From DATDYW01 sp044375695 (GTDB lineage: Bacteria; Patescibacteriota; Minisyncoccia; Phycocordibacterales; JAACPR01): a stretch of DNA of 7,431 bases. The position numbers and the translations under genes were made by a program. Positions 1 through 5,897 of this stretch are shown here, piece by piece. The stretch is from assembly GCA_044375695.1 (NCBI GenBank), contig JBILMG010000069.1:1-7431 (forward strand), given 5' to 3'. The notes below the pieces were generated by a model, which saw only the letters and a program-made list of their open reading frames with translations, was not told the DNA's origin and made no database searches. Numbering within the stretch: the stretch's first letter is position 1; each line of letters begins with the position of its first letter.

Positions 1-221
1 CGGTCATCGCCGTCGTCATGATCGTCTGGGGCGCCATCCAGGTGTTCGGCGAGTCGGTGTGGGGCAAGACGCAGGGCAAGGCGAAGATCTGGAACGCGGT
101 GTGGGGGCTGCTGCTCGCCGCCGGGTCCTTCGTGATCCTGCGGACGGTGAGCGAGAGCCTGGTGCAGGCGGACTTCGCGCTGAGCGAGAGCCTGGGGGCG
201 GAGACGCAGGGGGTGGCGATT
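1..221 (+). repeat. Direct repeat copy A (pilin-module coding repeat; left end cut by window)
   Basis: Bases 1-221 match 1003-1223 at a constant offset of 1002 bp. There is a single difference, G at 125 against A at 1127, which is silent (GGG/GGA, Gly). Identity stops abruptly after GTGGCGATT, and the following codons are unrelated. The left limit is unknown because the window starts inside the repeat. It encodes the pilin-like helices of the first gene. Confidence 0.97.
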
Positions 222-812
222 CAGTTCAACGATCTTGGTTCTGTGAGCAGCACGGATCTGACGGGGATTGACCGGAACGGGAACACGGGCAACCGTCCAG
301 ACGGGTACACGGGAACTCCTGGCGTTGGGCAGTGGGCTGGATTCACACCACCCCCAGGGGCGACGGCGGCAGAGCGGCTAGCAGCCGCTGCGCGGTACGC
401 GGCAGACAACCACATAGGAAGCTGCGACGGCCCAGGCGGCGGAACCGTAGCCTGCGTCTACATGGGGCGGCAGATTTTAGATAATGCCCGCGTATCCTTC
501 GGGAGCGGCACAAACTACACGCCCACCGCTCTTGGTGTCTTTGAGAGAAGCCCGAACTTTAGCGCCGTTCCGGGTGGCCTAGCCAACTCGAGGCCTGGCG
601 ACATTGTTATTTCCCCCACAGCAGACACCGGGCACGAGAATGGCGGCCCGGCAGGATCGGGAACAGGGCACATTGGATTCGTGGTGGGGAACGGAGGATC
701 TTCTATCGTCTCAAACGGCAGCACCCCAAGATCGGTGGAGTACAACTACGACGCAGGTAGCTGGGGTAGGAGATTTTCCGATAACGGAATCTACGTCTTC
801 CGCCCAAACTAG
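1..812 (+). CDS. VirB2/T4SS-pilin-like membrane module fused to a CHAP/NlpC-type cysteine peptidase (5' end cut by window)
   Basis: This is a partial gene. The reading frame is open from base 3, and the ATG at 18 is internal, because the same Met is residue 65 of the paralogue starting at 828. The full protein should be about 330 aa if the missing part matches that paralogue. The visible N-terminus is the end of one hydrophobic helix (VIAVVMIVWGAIQVF), a basic loop (GKTQGKAK) and a second amphipathic/hydrophobic helix (IWNAVWGLLLAAGSFVIL). This layout resembles the VirB2/TrbC-like T4SS pilin family of CPR bacteria. A Gly/Asn/Thr-rich linker follows. The C-terminal domain has a Cys at the head of a helix (VACVYMGRQIL, Cys at 453-455), a PGDIV strand, and a His in GHIGFVVG (669-671). 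This Cys/PGD/His order is typical of CHAP or NlpC/P60 peptidoglycan amidases and endopeptidases. The likely role is extracytoplasmic wall cleavage from a membrane anchor. The domain type is recognised from motifs only. It stops 15 bp before the next gene. Confidence 0.75.
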   Translation, partial: VIAVVMIVWGAIQVFGESVWGKTQGKAKIWNAVWGLLLAAGSFVILRTVSESLVQADFALSESLGAETQGVAIQFNDLGSVSSTDLTGIDRNGNTGNRPDGYTGTPGVGQWAGFTPPPGATAAERLAAAARYAADNHIGSCDGPGGGTVACVYMGRQILDNARVSFGSGTNYTPTALGVFERSPNFSAVPGGLANSRPGDIVISPTADTGHENGGPAGSGTGHIGFVVGNGGSSIVSNGSTPRSVEYNYDAGSWGRRFSDNGIYVFRPN

Positions 813-815
813 GGT

Positions 816-821
816 TAGAAT
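816..821 (+). promoter_or_regulatory. Candidate -10 box (TAGAAT) for the 3D-domain gene, leaderless layout
   Basis: TAGAAT ends 6 nt before the ATG at 828, so a transcript starting 6-7 nt downstream would begin at the start codon. No Shine-Dalgarno sequence precedes the ATG. No clear -35 hexamer is visible; that region lies in the end of the preceding gene. The same arrangement recurs at 1832 and 4478, which raises confidence. The gene could also be cotranscribed with the preceding one. Confidence 0.45.
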
Positions 822-827
822 GGCGGC

Positions 828-1823
828 ATGGCCCGAGGATTTCTCTTTGCTTTTATCGCCCTTGCGCCGGTAACCTCCTTCGCCAATGGAGCCGTGCGTT
901 CCATCGCCCCCCAGAAAATCATCGACGCCGTCGGCGTGCCGAAGGGCGACGGGTTCGCGGGGTACCTCTCGGCCATGTACGGGGCGGGGGTGGCGGGGGT
1001 GGCGGTCATCGCCGTCGTCATGATCGTCTGGGGCGCCATCCAGGTGTTCGGCGAGTCGGTGTGGGGCAAGACGCAGGGCAAGGCGAAGATCTGGAACGCG
1101 GTGTGGGGGCTGCTGCTCGCCGCCGGATCCTTCGTGATCCTGCGGACGGTGAGCGAGAGCCTGGTGCAGGCGGACTTCGCGCTGAGCGAGAGCCTGGGGG
1201 CGGAGACGCAGGGGGTGGCGATTAGCGACCCCACGCTCGGCGACATCAACCGACCTAATCGCTACAGCTGGGCAGACCCGTTCGATAGCACCGGGTCTGG
1301 ACCGAAGCAGACCGGCGCCTGGTCTGAGGTTAATACCTACTCCGAGCTTTCGGCTTGGCAGAAGGAGTACATGAGAAACATGGGTTACGACGGCTTGCTC
1401 GCTTCGGGAGGCACATTGAACGCCGACGGCACCTACACCCTGAATTCCCGCGTTACCGGCTACTGGGACGGTGACCCCGACACCAATGCCGGTAGGGGAG
1501 CATTCGGCCCTCTGCGGCACTACAGCGATGGCTCCTACGGCACCGCGGCGGTCGATCCGAGCGTTATTCCCTACGGCAGCATCATCGCGGTGAACCGGAA
1601 TGGCTCGACCCAGTACTACGTAGCCGAAGACATCGGCGGCGCGGTGGTTAACCGCCAGGCTTCCGGAGGTACGGCTCCGGTTATCGATATTGCCACCCGA
1701 AGCTCGTGGGACGGCGGCTACCAGACGGTAACCGTGCACCCGTACACCGGAACAACGCCGTACACCTCTCTCACCCAAACCCAGAGAACGAACTACCTCA
1801 ACCAGTCTGGGATAGGGAACTAA
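828..1823 (+). CDS. VirB2/T4SS-pilin-like membrane module fused to a 3D (Asp-Asp-Asp) peptidoglycan-active domain
   Basis: A 331-aa protein. Residues 1-19 look like a signal peptide (hydrophobic GFLFAFIALAPV, then SFA before Asn20). Residues about 50-74 form a Gly/Ala/Val-rich transmembrane helix, 80-87 a basic loop, and 88-106 a second helix, as in VirB2/T4SS pilins. A linker follows residue 132. The C-terminal part (about 205-310) carries the three hallmark Asp motifs of the 3D domain, which has a double-psi beta-barrel related to MltA lytic transglycosylases: AVDPSVIPYGS (Asp243), AEDIGG (Asp268) and PVIDI (Asp287), ending in TVTVHPY. The 3D family cleaves glycan strands of peptidoglycan, so a secreted, membrane-tethered muralytic enzyme is inferred. 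The start at 828 is supported by the signal peptide and the TAGAAT box. The segment between Asp268 and Asp287 is longer than in typical 3D proteins. It begins 15 bp after the CHAP-like gene, with which it shares the N-terminal module. Confidence 0.82.
   Translation: MARGFLFAFIALAPVTSFANGAVRSIAPQKIIDAVGVPKGDGFAGYLSAMYGAGVAGVAVIAVVMIVWGAIQVFGESVWGKTQGKAKIWNAVWGLLLAAGSFVILRTVSESLVQADFALSESLGAETQGVAISDPTLGDINRPNRYSWADPFDSTGSGPKQTGAWSEVNTYSELSAWQKEYMRNMGYDGLLASGGTLNADGTYTLNSRVTGYWDGDPDTNAGRGAFGPLRHYSDGSYGTAAVDPSVIPYGSIIAVNRNGSTQYYVAEDIGGAVVNRQASGGTAPVIDIATRSSWDGGYQTVTVHPYTGTTPYTSLTQTQRTNYLNQSGIGN
1003..1223 (+). repeat. Direct repeat copy B (pilin-module coding repeat)
   Basis: Second copy of the repeat at 1-221, in the same orientation and the same codon phase, with one silent mismatch at 1127. 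It encodes about residues 59-132 of the 3D-domain protein. Nearly every codon in it ends in G or C, with CTG dominating Leu and GTG/GCG/GGG frequent, unlike the mixed codon use of the C-terminal part of the same gene. Confidence 0.97.
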
Positions 1824-1831
1824 ACGCGTAG

Positions 1832-1837
1832 TACAAT
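1832..1837 (+). promoter_or_regulatory. Candidate -10 box (TACAAT) for the membrane beta-propeller-like gene, leaderless layout
   Basis: TACAAT lies in the 21-bp gap after the 3D-domain gene and ends 7 nt before the GTG at 1845, which would place the transcription start at or next to the start codon. There is no Shine-Dalgarno sequence and no convincing -35 hexamer. Confidence 0.5.
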
Positions 1838-1844
1838 TATCGCA

Positions 1845-3173
1845 GTGAACCGCCGGAGAATCTTCAACTGGGCACTCATCCTAGCCGGCGTCGCGCTCCT
1901 CGCGTGGCTTGTTTGGCTGGCACTTTCATTTTTCTTTGGAGGCAAAGACCTAGCCAAGCCGAGCTCGTGGGTTCCCTCTACCTTTTTTCCGGCGAGCGGC
2001 CCAGGCGTTCAGCCCGTAGACACCACCTCGACCACCACCGTATCCAACCGGAGAACGGTGCCGAAGCTTCGGCAGCTTTCCAACGTGCCAGCTTCCGGTT
2101 CGGTTTCTTTCGAGAAGGTATCTGGCGGCATCGGTCTACGCACCGCCGTCACCATGTTCCGCTGGATCGAGCGGGCTACCGGCCACATTTACGAAACCAG
2201 ATCGGACGACACCACCAAAACCCGAATTTCGAACACGACCATTCCGGGTATCCAGGAGGCCTTCTTTTCCGACGACGGCCAGTCTGTTGTGGCCCGCTAC
2301 CTACGAGACGACAACCAGACCGTCGAAACTTTGGTGGGAAAAATTGAGGCGACGACCGGCACCAGCGACAACGGCTACGTCTACAACGAAACCAAGCTCG
2401 TCACGCGCTTCCTAGAGCCCGGCATCCTGGCAGCGGGTGACTCACCCGAGCCCGGCTACTTTTACTCCCTAACCTCCCGAAACGGGGGAGCGGCGGTCAC
2501 CCTACTTCCGTACGTCGCCGGCACTTCGACCATCATTTTCGAAAGCCCCCTATCCCAGTGGGTTGTCTCGTGGGCCAGCAGCACGCTGACGCTGCGCACG
2601 AAAGCCGACTCGGAGCACGCGGGGTACCTCTTCGAGGCAAACACCCGAACAGGGGAGACCCAGAAGCTGATTGAGGCCAGGATTGGTCTGACCTCGATTG
2701 TGAATCCTGCCGGCACCAAGGCACTATTTTCCGAAACCAGCGGCGGCAATATCCTTTTGTGGGTTAAGGATTTTTCGAACGGCACCGAGAAGCTTCTCGA
2801 GCTCAAAACCCTGCCGGAAAAATGCGCCTGGAGCCCTACCGAGGAAGACGTCGTTTACTGTGGCGCCCCAGACTTCTACGTGCGTGGCGCGTACCCCACG
2901 AACTGGTACCAGGGGCGTTTCTCTTTCGATGACAACATTTGGCGCATCGAAACCACCCAGGAGCGGTACGTCCTACTGGTAGACACCCGAGAGAACGAGG
3001 ATACCTTCGATGTTTGGAAGCCTCAGGTTTCGCCGAACGGTAAATTCTTCACCTTCTTCAATAAGCGAGATCTCACCCTCTGGTCTCTGGATGTTTCGAG
3101 CGAGAGCGCCGTAGTTGCCCCAGAAAGCGGCGCGGCGGGAGCGGCGGTCGCCACTGGGACACCGGCAGCCTAA
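1845..3173 (+). CDS. Membrane-anchored extracytoplasmic protein with beta-propeller-like sequence, function unknown
   Basis: A 442-aa protein with a GTG start, supported by the TACAAT box 7 nt upstream and by a basic N-terminus (NRRR) followed by one transmembrane helix at about residues 8-31. A Ser/Thr/Pro-rich stretch to about residue 75 looks like a linker outside the membrane. The rest is beta-strand-rich with repeated WD40/TolB-like blade motifs: FSDDGQSVVARY (about 141-152), NPAGTKALFSE, WSPTEEDVVYC and VSPNGKFFTFF, with aspartate/aromatic-rich turns. Two Cys (327 and 339) sit on neighbouring predicted strands and could pair. A YPTNWYQG...FDDNIWRI segment resembles a family of hypothetical CPR membrane proteins as far as I recall. 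The tail is Ala/Gly-rich and ends inside the palindromic terminator. No catalytic motif is visible. A scaffold or binding role at the envelope, alongside the two upstream wall enzymes, is inference. Confidence 0.7.
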   Translation: MNRRRIFNWALILAGVALLAWLVWLALSFFFGGKDLAKPSSWVPSTFFPASGPGVQPVDTTSTTTVSNRRTVPKLRQLSNVPASGSVSFEKVSGGIGLRTAVTMFRWIERATGHIYETRSDDTTKTRISNTTIPGIQEAFFSDDGQSVVARYLRDDNQTVETLVGKIEATTGTSDNGYVYNETKLVTRFLEPGILAAGDSPEPGYFYSLTSRNGGAAVTLLPYVAGTSTIIFESPLSQWVVSWASSTLTLRTKADSEHAGYLFEANTRTGETQKLIEARIGLTSIVNPAGTKALFSETSGGNILLWVKDFSNGTEKLLELKTLPEKCAWSPTEEDVVYCGAPDFYVRGAYPTNWYQGRFSFDDNIWRIETTQERYVLLVDTRENEDTFDVWKPQVSPNGKFFTFFNKRDLTLWSLDVSSESAVVAPESGAAGAAVATGTPAA

Positions 3174-3216
3174 AGAGAAAGCCCGCCGATCGGCGGGCTT
3201 TCTCTTTAGGCTGCCG
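3163..3216. terminator. Perfect 54-bp palindrome acting as bidirectional Rho-independent terminator
   Basis: Every base from 3163 to 3216 pairs with its mirror around 3189/3190. The core is GCCCGCC-GATC-GGCGGGC (3181-3198), flanked by AAAGAGAAA on the left and TTTCTCTTT on the right, so either strand gives a GC stem followed by a U-rich tract. It separates the convergent genes ending at 3173 (plus) and 3206 (minus). Both stop codons (3171-3173 and 3206-3208) and the final two Ala codons of each gene lie inside it at mirror positions. Confidence 0.93.
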
Positions 3217-3925
3217 AGGAAGCCCTGAGCCGCCGCAGGTAGAGTTCCTGCGCGATGGTGAAAAGGCTGCCGACAATCCAGTAGAGGGGGAGGGCGGCGG
3301 TCACCGCGGCGCTAAAAACGAAGGTAAGTACCGGCATGAAGTAGAGGCTCATAGAGCGCATAGCCTTGGAAAAATCAGCCTGGAAACCCTCCGCCTGCGG
3401 CGTTTTAATCGACGAGAGCAGGAAGCGTCCGGCGAAGTGCTGCGCCACCGCTGCAATTCCGGCGAGCAGCAGGCTCTTGCCCCTAAGATCAATACCCCAG
3501 ACAAAGGGGTCGACGGCGACGGTGAGGTTAGGAACGAAAGAGTAGAGGGCGTTTGGGTCAACAGCGTCAAAAGAGGCCGAAAAGATTGAGTACAGCCCAA
3601 TAAAGATAGGAATTTGAATAAGAATCATCCCGAGCGAAGCGAACGGGTTAATTTTATTTTTACGGTAAACCTCCATGGTTTCGATGGCCATTTTCTGCTG
3701 ATCGTCCTTATTCTTGGCGCGAATGGCATCCAGCTCAGGCTGAATCTCCTTCATTTTTATCTGAGAAATGAGGGCGCTCTTCGAGATAGGGAAGAGGGCG
3801 GAGCGTACCAAGATGGTGAGAATAACCACCGCGGCCGCCAGGTTTGCCCCGGGAATTAGGTGGAGGATGGCAACAATTGCGTTGTAGAGCGGCTCGTGAA
3901 TAACCGCGTTGAATATGGCGCTCAT
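3206..3925 (-). CDS. yidC: YidC/Oxa1-family membrane protein insertase
   Basis: A 239-aa insertase that places proteins in the cytoplasmic membrane, alone or with SecYEG. It has the five-helix YidC/Oxa1 core only: TM1 about 27-47 with the conserved groove arginine (Arg41 in ILTILVRSALFPIS), a charged cytoplasmic helical hairpin at about 48-92 (MKEIQPELDAIRAKNKDDQQK), TM2 about 95-115 (GMILIQIPIFIGLYSIF), TM3 about 145-165, and TM4-TM5 about 193-232 (YFMPVLTFVFS, LPLYWIVGSLFTIAQELYLRR). It lacks the large periplasmic P1 domain of proteobacterial YidC and shows no lipobox, matching the short form in CPR bacteria. The ATG overlaps the rnpA stop (ATGA), suggesting translational coupling. It is the last gene of the rpmH-rnpA-yidC operon and ends in the shared palindromic terminator. 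Confidence 0.96.
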   Translation of the reverse strand: MSAIFNAVIHEPLYNAIVAILHLIPGANLAAAVVILTILVRSALFPISKSALISQIKMKEIQPELDAIRAKNKDDQQKMAIETMEVYRKNKINPFASLGMILIQIPIFIGLYSIFSASFDAVDPNALYSFVPNLTVAVDPFVWGIDLRGKSLLLAGIAAVAQHFAGRFLLSSIKTPQAEGFQADFSKAMRSMSLYFMPVLTFVFSAAVTAALPLYWIVGSLFTIAQELYLRRLRASSAA

Positions 3926-4257
3926 TGGGGTTTAGTACTGTAGCACCCGAGGAGCTCAGATGCCTCCGAAACCAGGGTTTTAAAGTCTACCGAGAGAGCC
4001 TCTGGCCTGGCGGTGACAATTAGGTCGACAGAAACTTCCCCGGAAACAGCGGCAGCCCTGAAAGCCTCTCGGCAACGCCGTCGCACCCTGTTCCTGGTAG
4101 ATGCGTCGGGGAAGTTTTTTTTGGGGGAGAGCACCGAGAACCTAAAAACCTTTGACGGTAAGGCTTTCCCAATAAAAATAGCGGTCCGGGCAACACGCCC
4201 GGACGCTACCACCTCTCCCAGCCGGGCAGTGCCGACACGAGAAGCCTTGAGACCCAT
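3922..4257 (-). CDS. rnpA: Ribonuclease P protein component
   Basis: A 111-aa basic protein that binds RNase P RNA and helps it remove 5' leaders from pre-tRNAs. The diagnostic RNR motif is present at residues 55-57 in STRNRVRRRCREAFR, preceded by the beta-strand VFRFSVLSPKK of the family fold. The length is typical. The start is 6 bp downstream of the rpmH stop, and the TGA stop overlaps the yidC ATG. The N-terminal region (GLKASRVGTARLGEVV) is more diverged than usual, and no Shine-Dalgarno sequence precedes it. The family assignment rests on the RNR motif and on the classical rpmH-rnpA-yidC order. Confidence 0.93.
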   Translation of the reverse strand: MGLKASRVGTARLGEVVASGRVARTAIFIGKALPSKVFRFSVLSPKKNFPDASTRNRVRRRCREAFRAAAVSGEVSVDLIVTARPEALSVDFKTLVSEASELLGCYSTKPQ

Positions 4258-4263
4258 TTCGAA

Positions 4264-4401
4264 TTAGACGGTCGAGAGGCGGGCACGACCCTTACGGGCG
4301 CGGCGGAGCAGGGTGCGGCGGCCGCCCGGGGTGCGCTTGCGGGTAAGGAACCCGTGGGCTCGGGCGCGCTTACGCTTCTTCGGCTGGTAGGTCTGCGACA
4401 T
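4264..4401 (-). CDS. rpmH: 50S ribosomal protein L34
   Basis: A 45-aa, very basic protein read on the minus strand from the ATG at 4401 to TAA at 4264. It begins MSQTYQPKKRKRARAHGF, continues with TRKRTPGGRRTLLRRARKGR and ends RLSTV, matching L34 throughout (TYQP.KRKR..HGF, GGR..L.RRR.KGR). It is a structural protein of the large ribosomal subunit. It is first in the operon with rnpA and yidC and is divergent from dnaA, the common bacterial arrangement. No Shine-Dalgarno sequence is visible upstream, only an A-rich stretch. Its promoter must lie in the 91-bp gap shared with dnaA, but I cannot place it confidently. Confidence 0.97.
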   Translation of the reverse strand: MSQTYQPKKRKRARAHGFLTRKRTPGGRRTLLRRARKGRARLSTV

Positions 4402-4456
4402 GCTTTTTCTTTTAGCGGTGGCATATTGCTAACACGCTAGAGGAGCTCGCACAAGC

Positions 4457-4468
4457 TTCCAGCTGGAA
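4457..4468. promoter_or_regulatory. 12-bp perfect palindrome in the dnaA promoter region (possible operator)
   Basis: TTCCAGCTGGAA is a perfect dyad centred about 16 bp upstream of the dnaA -10 box, overlapping the expected -35 position. Such a site could bind a dimeric regulator of dnaA or of the divergent rpmH operon, but a dyad of this size can arise by chance. No DnaA box is visible in this 4402-4492 gap. Confidence 0.25.
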
Positions 4469-4477
4469 CTGGGGGGA

Positions 4478-4483
4478 TATAAT
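4478..4483 (+). promoter_or_regulatory. dnaA -10 box (TATAAT)
   Basis: A perfect consensus TATAAT ends 9 nt before the dnaA ATG at 4493, leaving a leader of only about 0-3 nt. There is no Shine-Dalgarno sequence and no recognisable -35 hexamer about 17 bp upstream. Confidence 0.65.
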
Positions 4484-4492
4484 GCTCCGGCA

Positions 4493-5854
4493 ATGCAAGC
4501 AGCCCAGGAACACCGATCGCTTTGGGAAGGAGCCCTGTCCCAAATTGAAATTGAGGTTTCTAAGCCGAACTTTCGAACGTGGTTCAAGGAAACATCCATT
4601 GTGAGGATGGAGGAGGGGACGGTTTTTGTTGGCGTCCCTAACCCGTTCGCCAAAGATTGGCTGCAGACCAAGTTTCACCGCGTGATTCTCCGCTCGCTGC
4701 GCGACCTCGACGGCGCCGTGCGCGCGGTTGAGTACCTCATCATCAAAGAGGGTGCCCGCCGTGAAAATAGCCAGCAGATTCAAGCTGTGGCGCCGGTTTC
4801 CGCCGCCAGAGAACTCCCGCTAGCCGACCACTACGTCAACAGGGAAGACAACCTGAACCCGCGCTACACCTTCGAATCTTTCGTGGTGGGGCCGTTCAAC
4901 GAGCTCGCCTTTGCCGCATCCCAGGCGGTGGTTCGCCAGCCGGGAATCGCCTACAACCCCCTCTTCATTTACGGGTCGACCGGTCACGGTAAAACCCACC
5001 TCATCCAGTCGATTGGCAACGCCATCAAGGCAACCCACCCCTCCAAGAAGATTTTCTACATGACGTCCGAGCGCTTTGCCGCCGACTTCTTCCAGTCGCT
5101 GCAGACGAACAAAATGCAGCAGTTCAAAGACCGCTACCGCCGCTTCGACGTGCTCATCATGGACGACATTCAGTTCTTCTCCAGCAAAGAGAAGACCCAG
5201 GAAGAGCTGTTCCACCTGTTCAACGCCCTCTACGACAGCAACAAGCAGATTGTTTTCTCGTCCGACAAGCACCCGAACTACATTCCGAACCTTGAAGACC
5301 GCCTCCGGTCGCGCTTCGGGCAGGGGATGATCGTCGATATTCCGAAACCCGACCTGGAGTCCAGGGCTATGATTCTCAAGGCTAAATTGGGAAATGCGAA
5401 GGTTGAGCTCGACGAATCAGCCATCACAGAGCTAGCGGAATCCCTCGACGGGAACATTCGCGAACTCGAGGGTGTGGTTAACAGCATCACCTGCCAAGCG
5501 GCGCTCCGCGGTCGCCCCCTTTCATCGGGAGAGGTTAAGGAGATTATGAGGACCAGCGCCCGGCCTAAAAAATCCATCTCGCACGAGGAGGTGGTTCGAG
5601 CGGTTTCCACCTACTTCGGCATAGACCCCGAGTCCATCGCCGACAAGACCCGCCGAAAAGAGGTTGTCCTACCTCGTCAGCTCACCATGTACATCCTCCG
5701 AAACGATTTCGGCATCTCGTACCCAACCATCGGCGACAAAATGGGGGGTAGGGATCACACCACGGTCATCCACTCCTGCGAGAAGATCAAAGAGGAGCTA
5801 AAGACCGACCACCACCTGCTCCACCAGCTCAACCAAATTCGGGCGATGCTCTAG
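4493..5854 (+). CDS. dnaA: Chromosomal replication initiator protein DnaA
   Basis: A 453-aa AAA+ ATPase that binds DnaA boxes at oriC, melts the origin and helps load the replicative helicase. Domain I (about 1-85) has the family pattern WEGALSQIEIEVSKPNFRTWF. Domain II is a short linker. Domain III starts near NPRYTFESFVVGPFNELAFAA and holds Walker A GSTGHGKT (161-168), Walker B LIMDDIQFF with Asp224-Asp225, and the Arg-rich LEDRLRSRFGQG (about 267-278) that includes the arginine finger. Domain IV ends with the DnaA-box-binding signature MGGRDHTTVIHSCEKI (417-432). The length is normal for the family. The ATG at 4493 fits the TATAAT box 9 nt upstream and the domain I alignment. It is divergent from rpmH, and oriC follows directly; no terminator is evident after its stop. 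Confidence 0.98.
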   Translation: MQAAQEHRSLWEGALSQIEIEVSKPNFRTWFKETSIVRMEEGTVFVGVPNPFAKDWLQTKFHRVILRSLRDLDGAVRAVEYLIIKEGARRENSQQIQAVAPVSAARELPLADHYVNREDNLNPRYTFESFVVGPFNELAFAASQAVVRQPGIAYNPLFIYGSTGHGKTHLIQSIGNAIKATHPSKKIFYMTSERFAADFFQSLQTNKMQQFKDRYRRFDVLIMDDIQFFSSKEKTQEELFHLFNALYDSNKQIVFSSDKHPNYIPNLEDRLRSRFGQGMIVDIPKPDLESRAMILKAKLGNAKVELDESAITELAESLDGNIRELEGVVNSITCQAALRGRPLSSGEVKEIMRTSARPKKSISHEEVVRAVSTYFGIDPESIADKTRRKEVVLPRQLTMYILRNDFGISYPTIGDKMGGRDHTTVIHSCEKIKEELKTDHHLLHQLNQIRAML

Positions 5855-5897
5855 GTTTGAGTTAGTCCTTGTTTTGGTTCGGGTAGGTTCGTCGTGA

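Noticed and set aside
813..827. Integron-type attC or other recombination site between the two pilin-hydrolase genes
   Set aside because: The gap is only 15 bp with no inverted repeat, and no integrase is present. Homologous exchange at the 221-bp repeat is a simpler explanation.
1..1223. Repeat pair as the ends of an insertion sequence or transposon
   Set aside because: The repeats are direct, in-frame coding sequence with no transposase between them and no terminal inverted repeats.
711..1778. Long 355-codon open frame on the minus strand opposite the 3D-domain gene
   Set aside because: The product is a Arg/Val/His-rich low-complexity sequence with no recognisable domain. The plus strand encodes a coherent signal peptide, helices and 3D motifs, and GC-rich sequence readily leaves the antisense frame open.
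3163..3216. Palindrome as a phage/plasmid attachment site or REP-type element
   Set aside because: It lies exactly between convergent genes with a GC core and U-tracts on both sides, which a terminator explains. Only one copy is present in the window.
3922..3925. Alternative genetic code (UGA recoded, as in some CPR groups)
   Set aside because: UGA ends rnpA in a normal ATGA overlap with yidC at the expected protein length, and the other genes need no UGA readthrough.
4820..5272. 150-codon minus-strand open frame inside dnaA
   Set aside because: It is antisense to the conserved DnaA ATPase domain and has no recognisable domain of its own.
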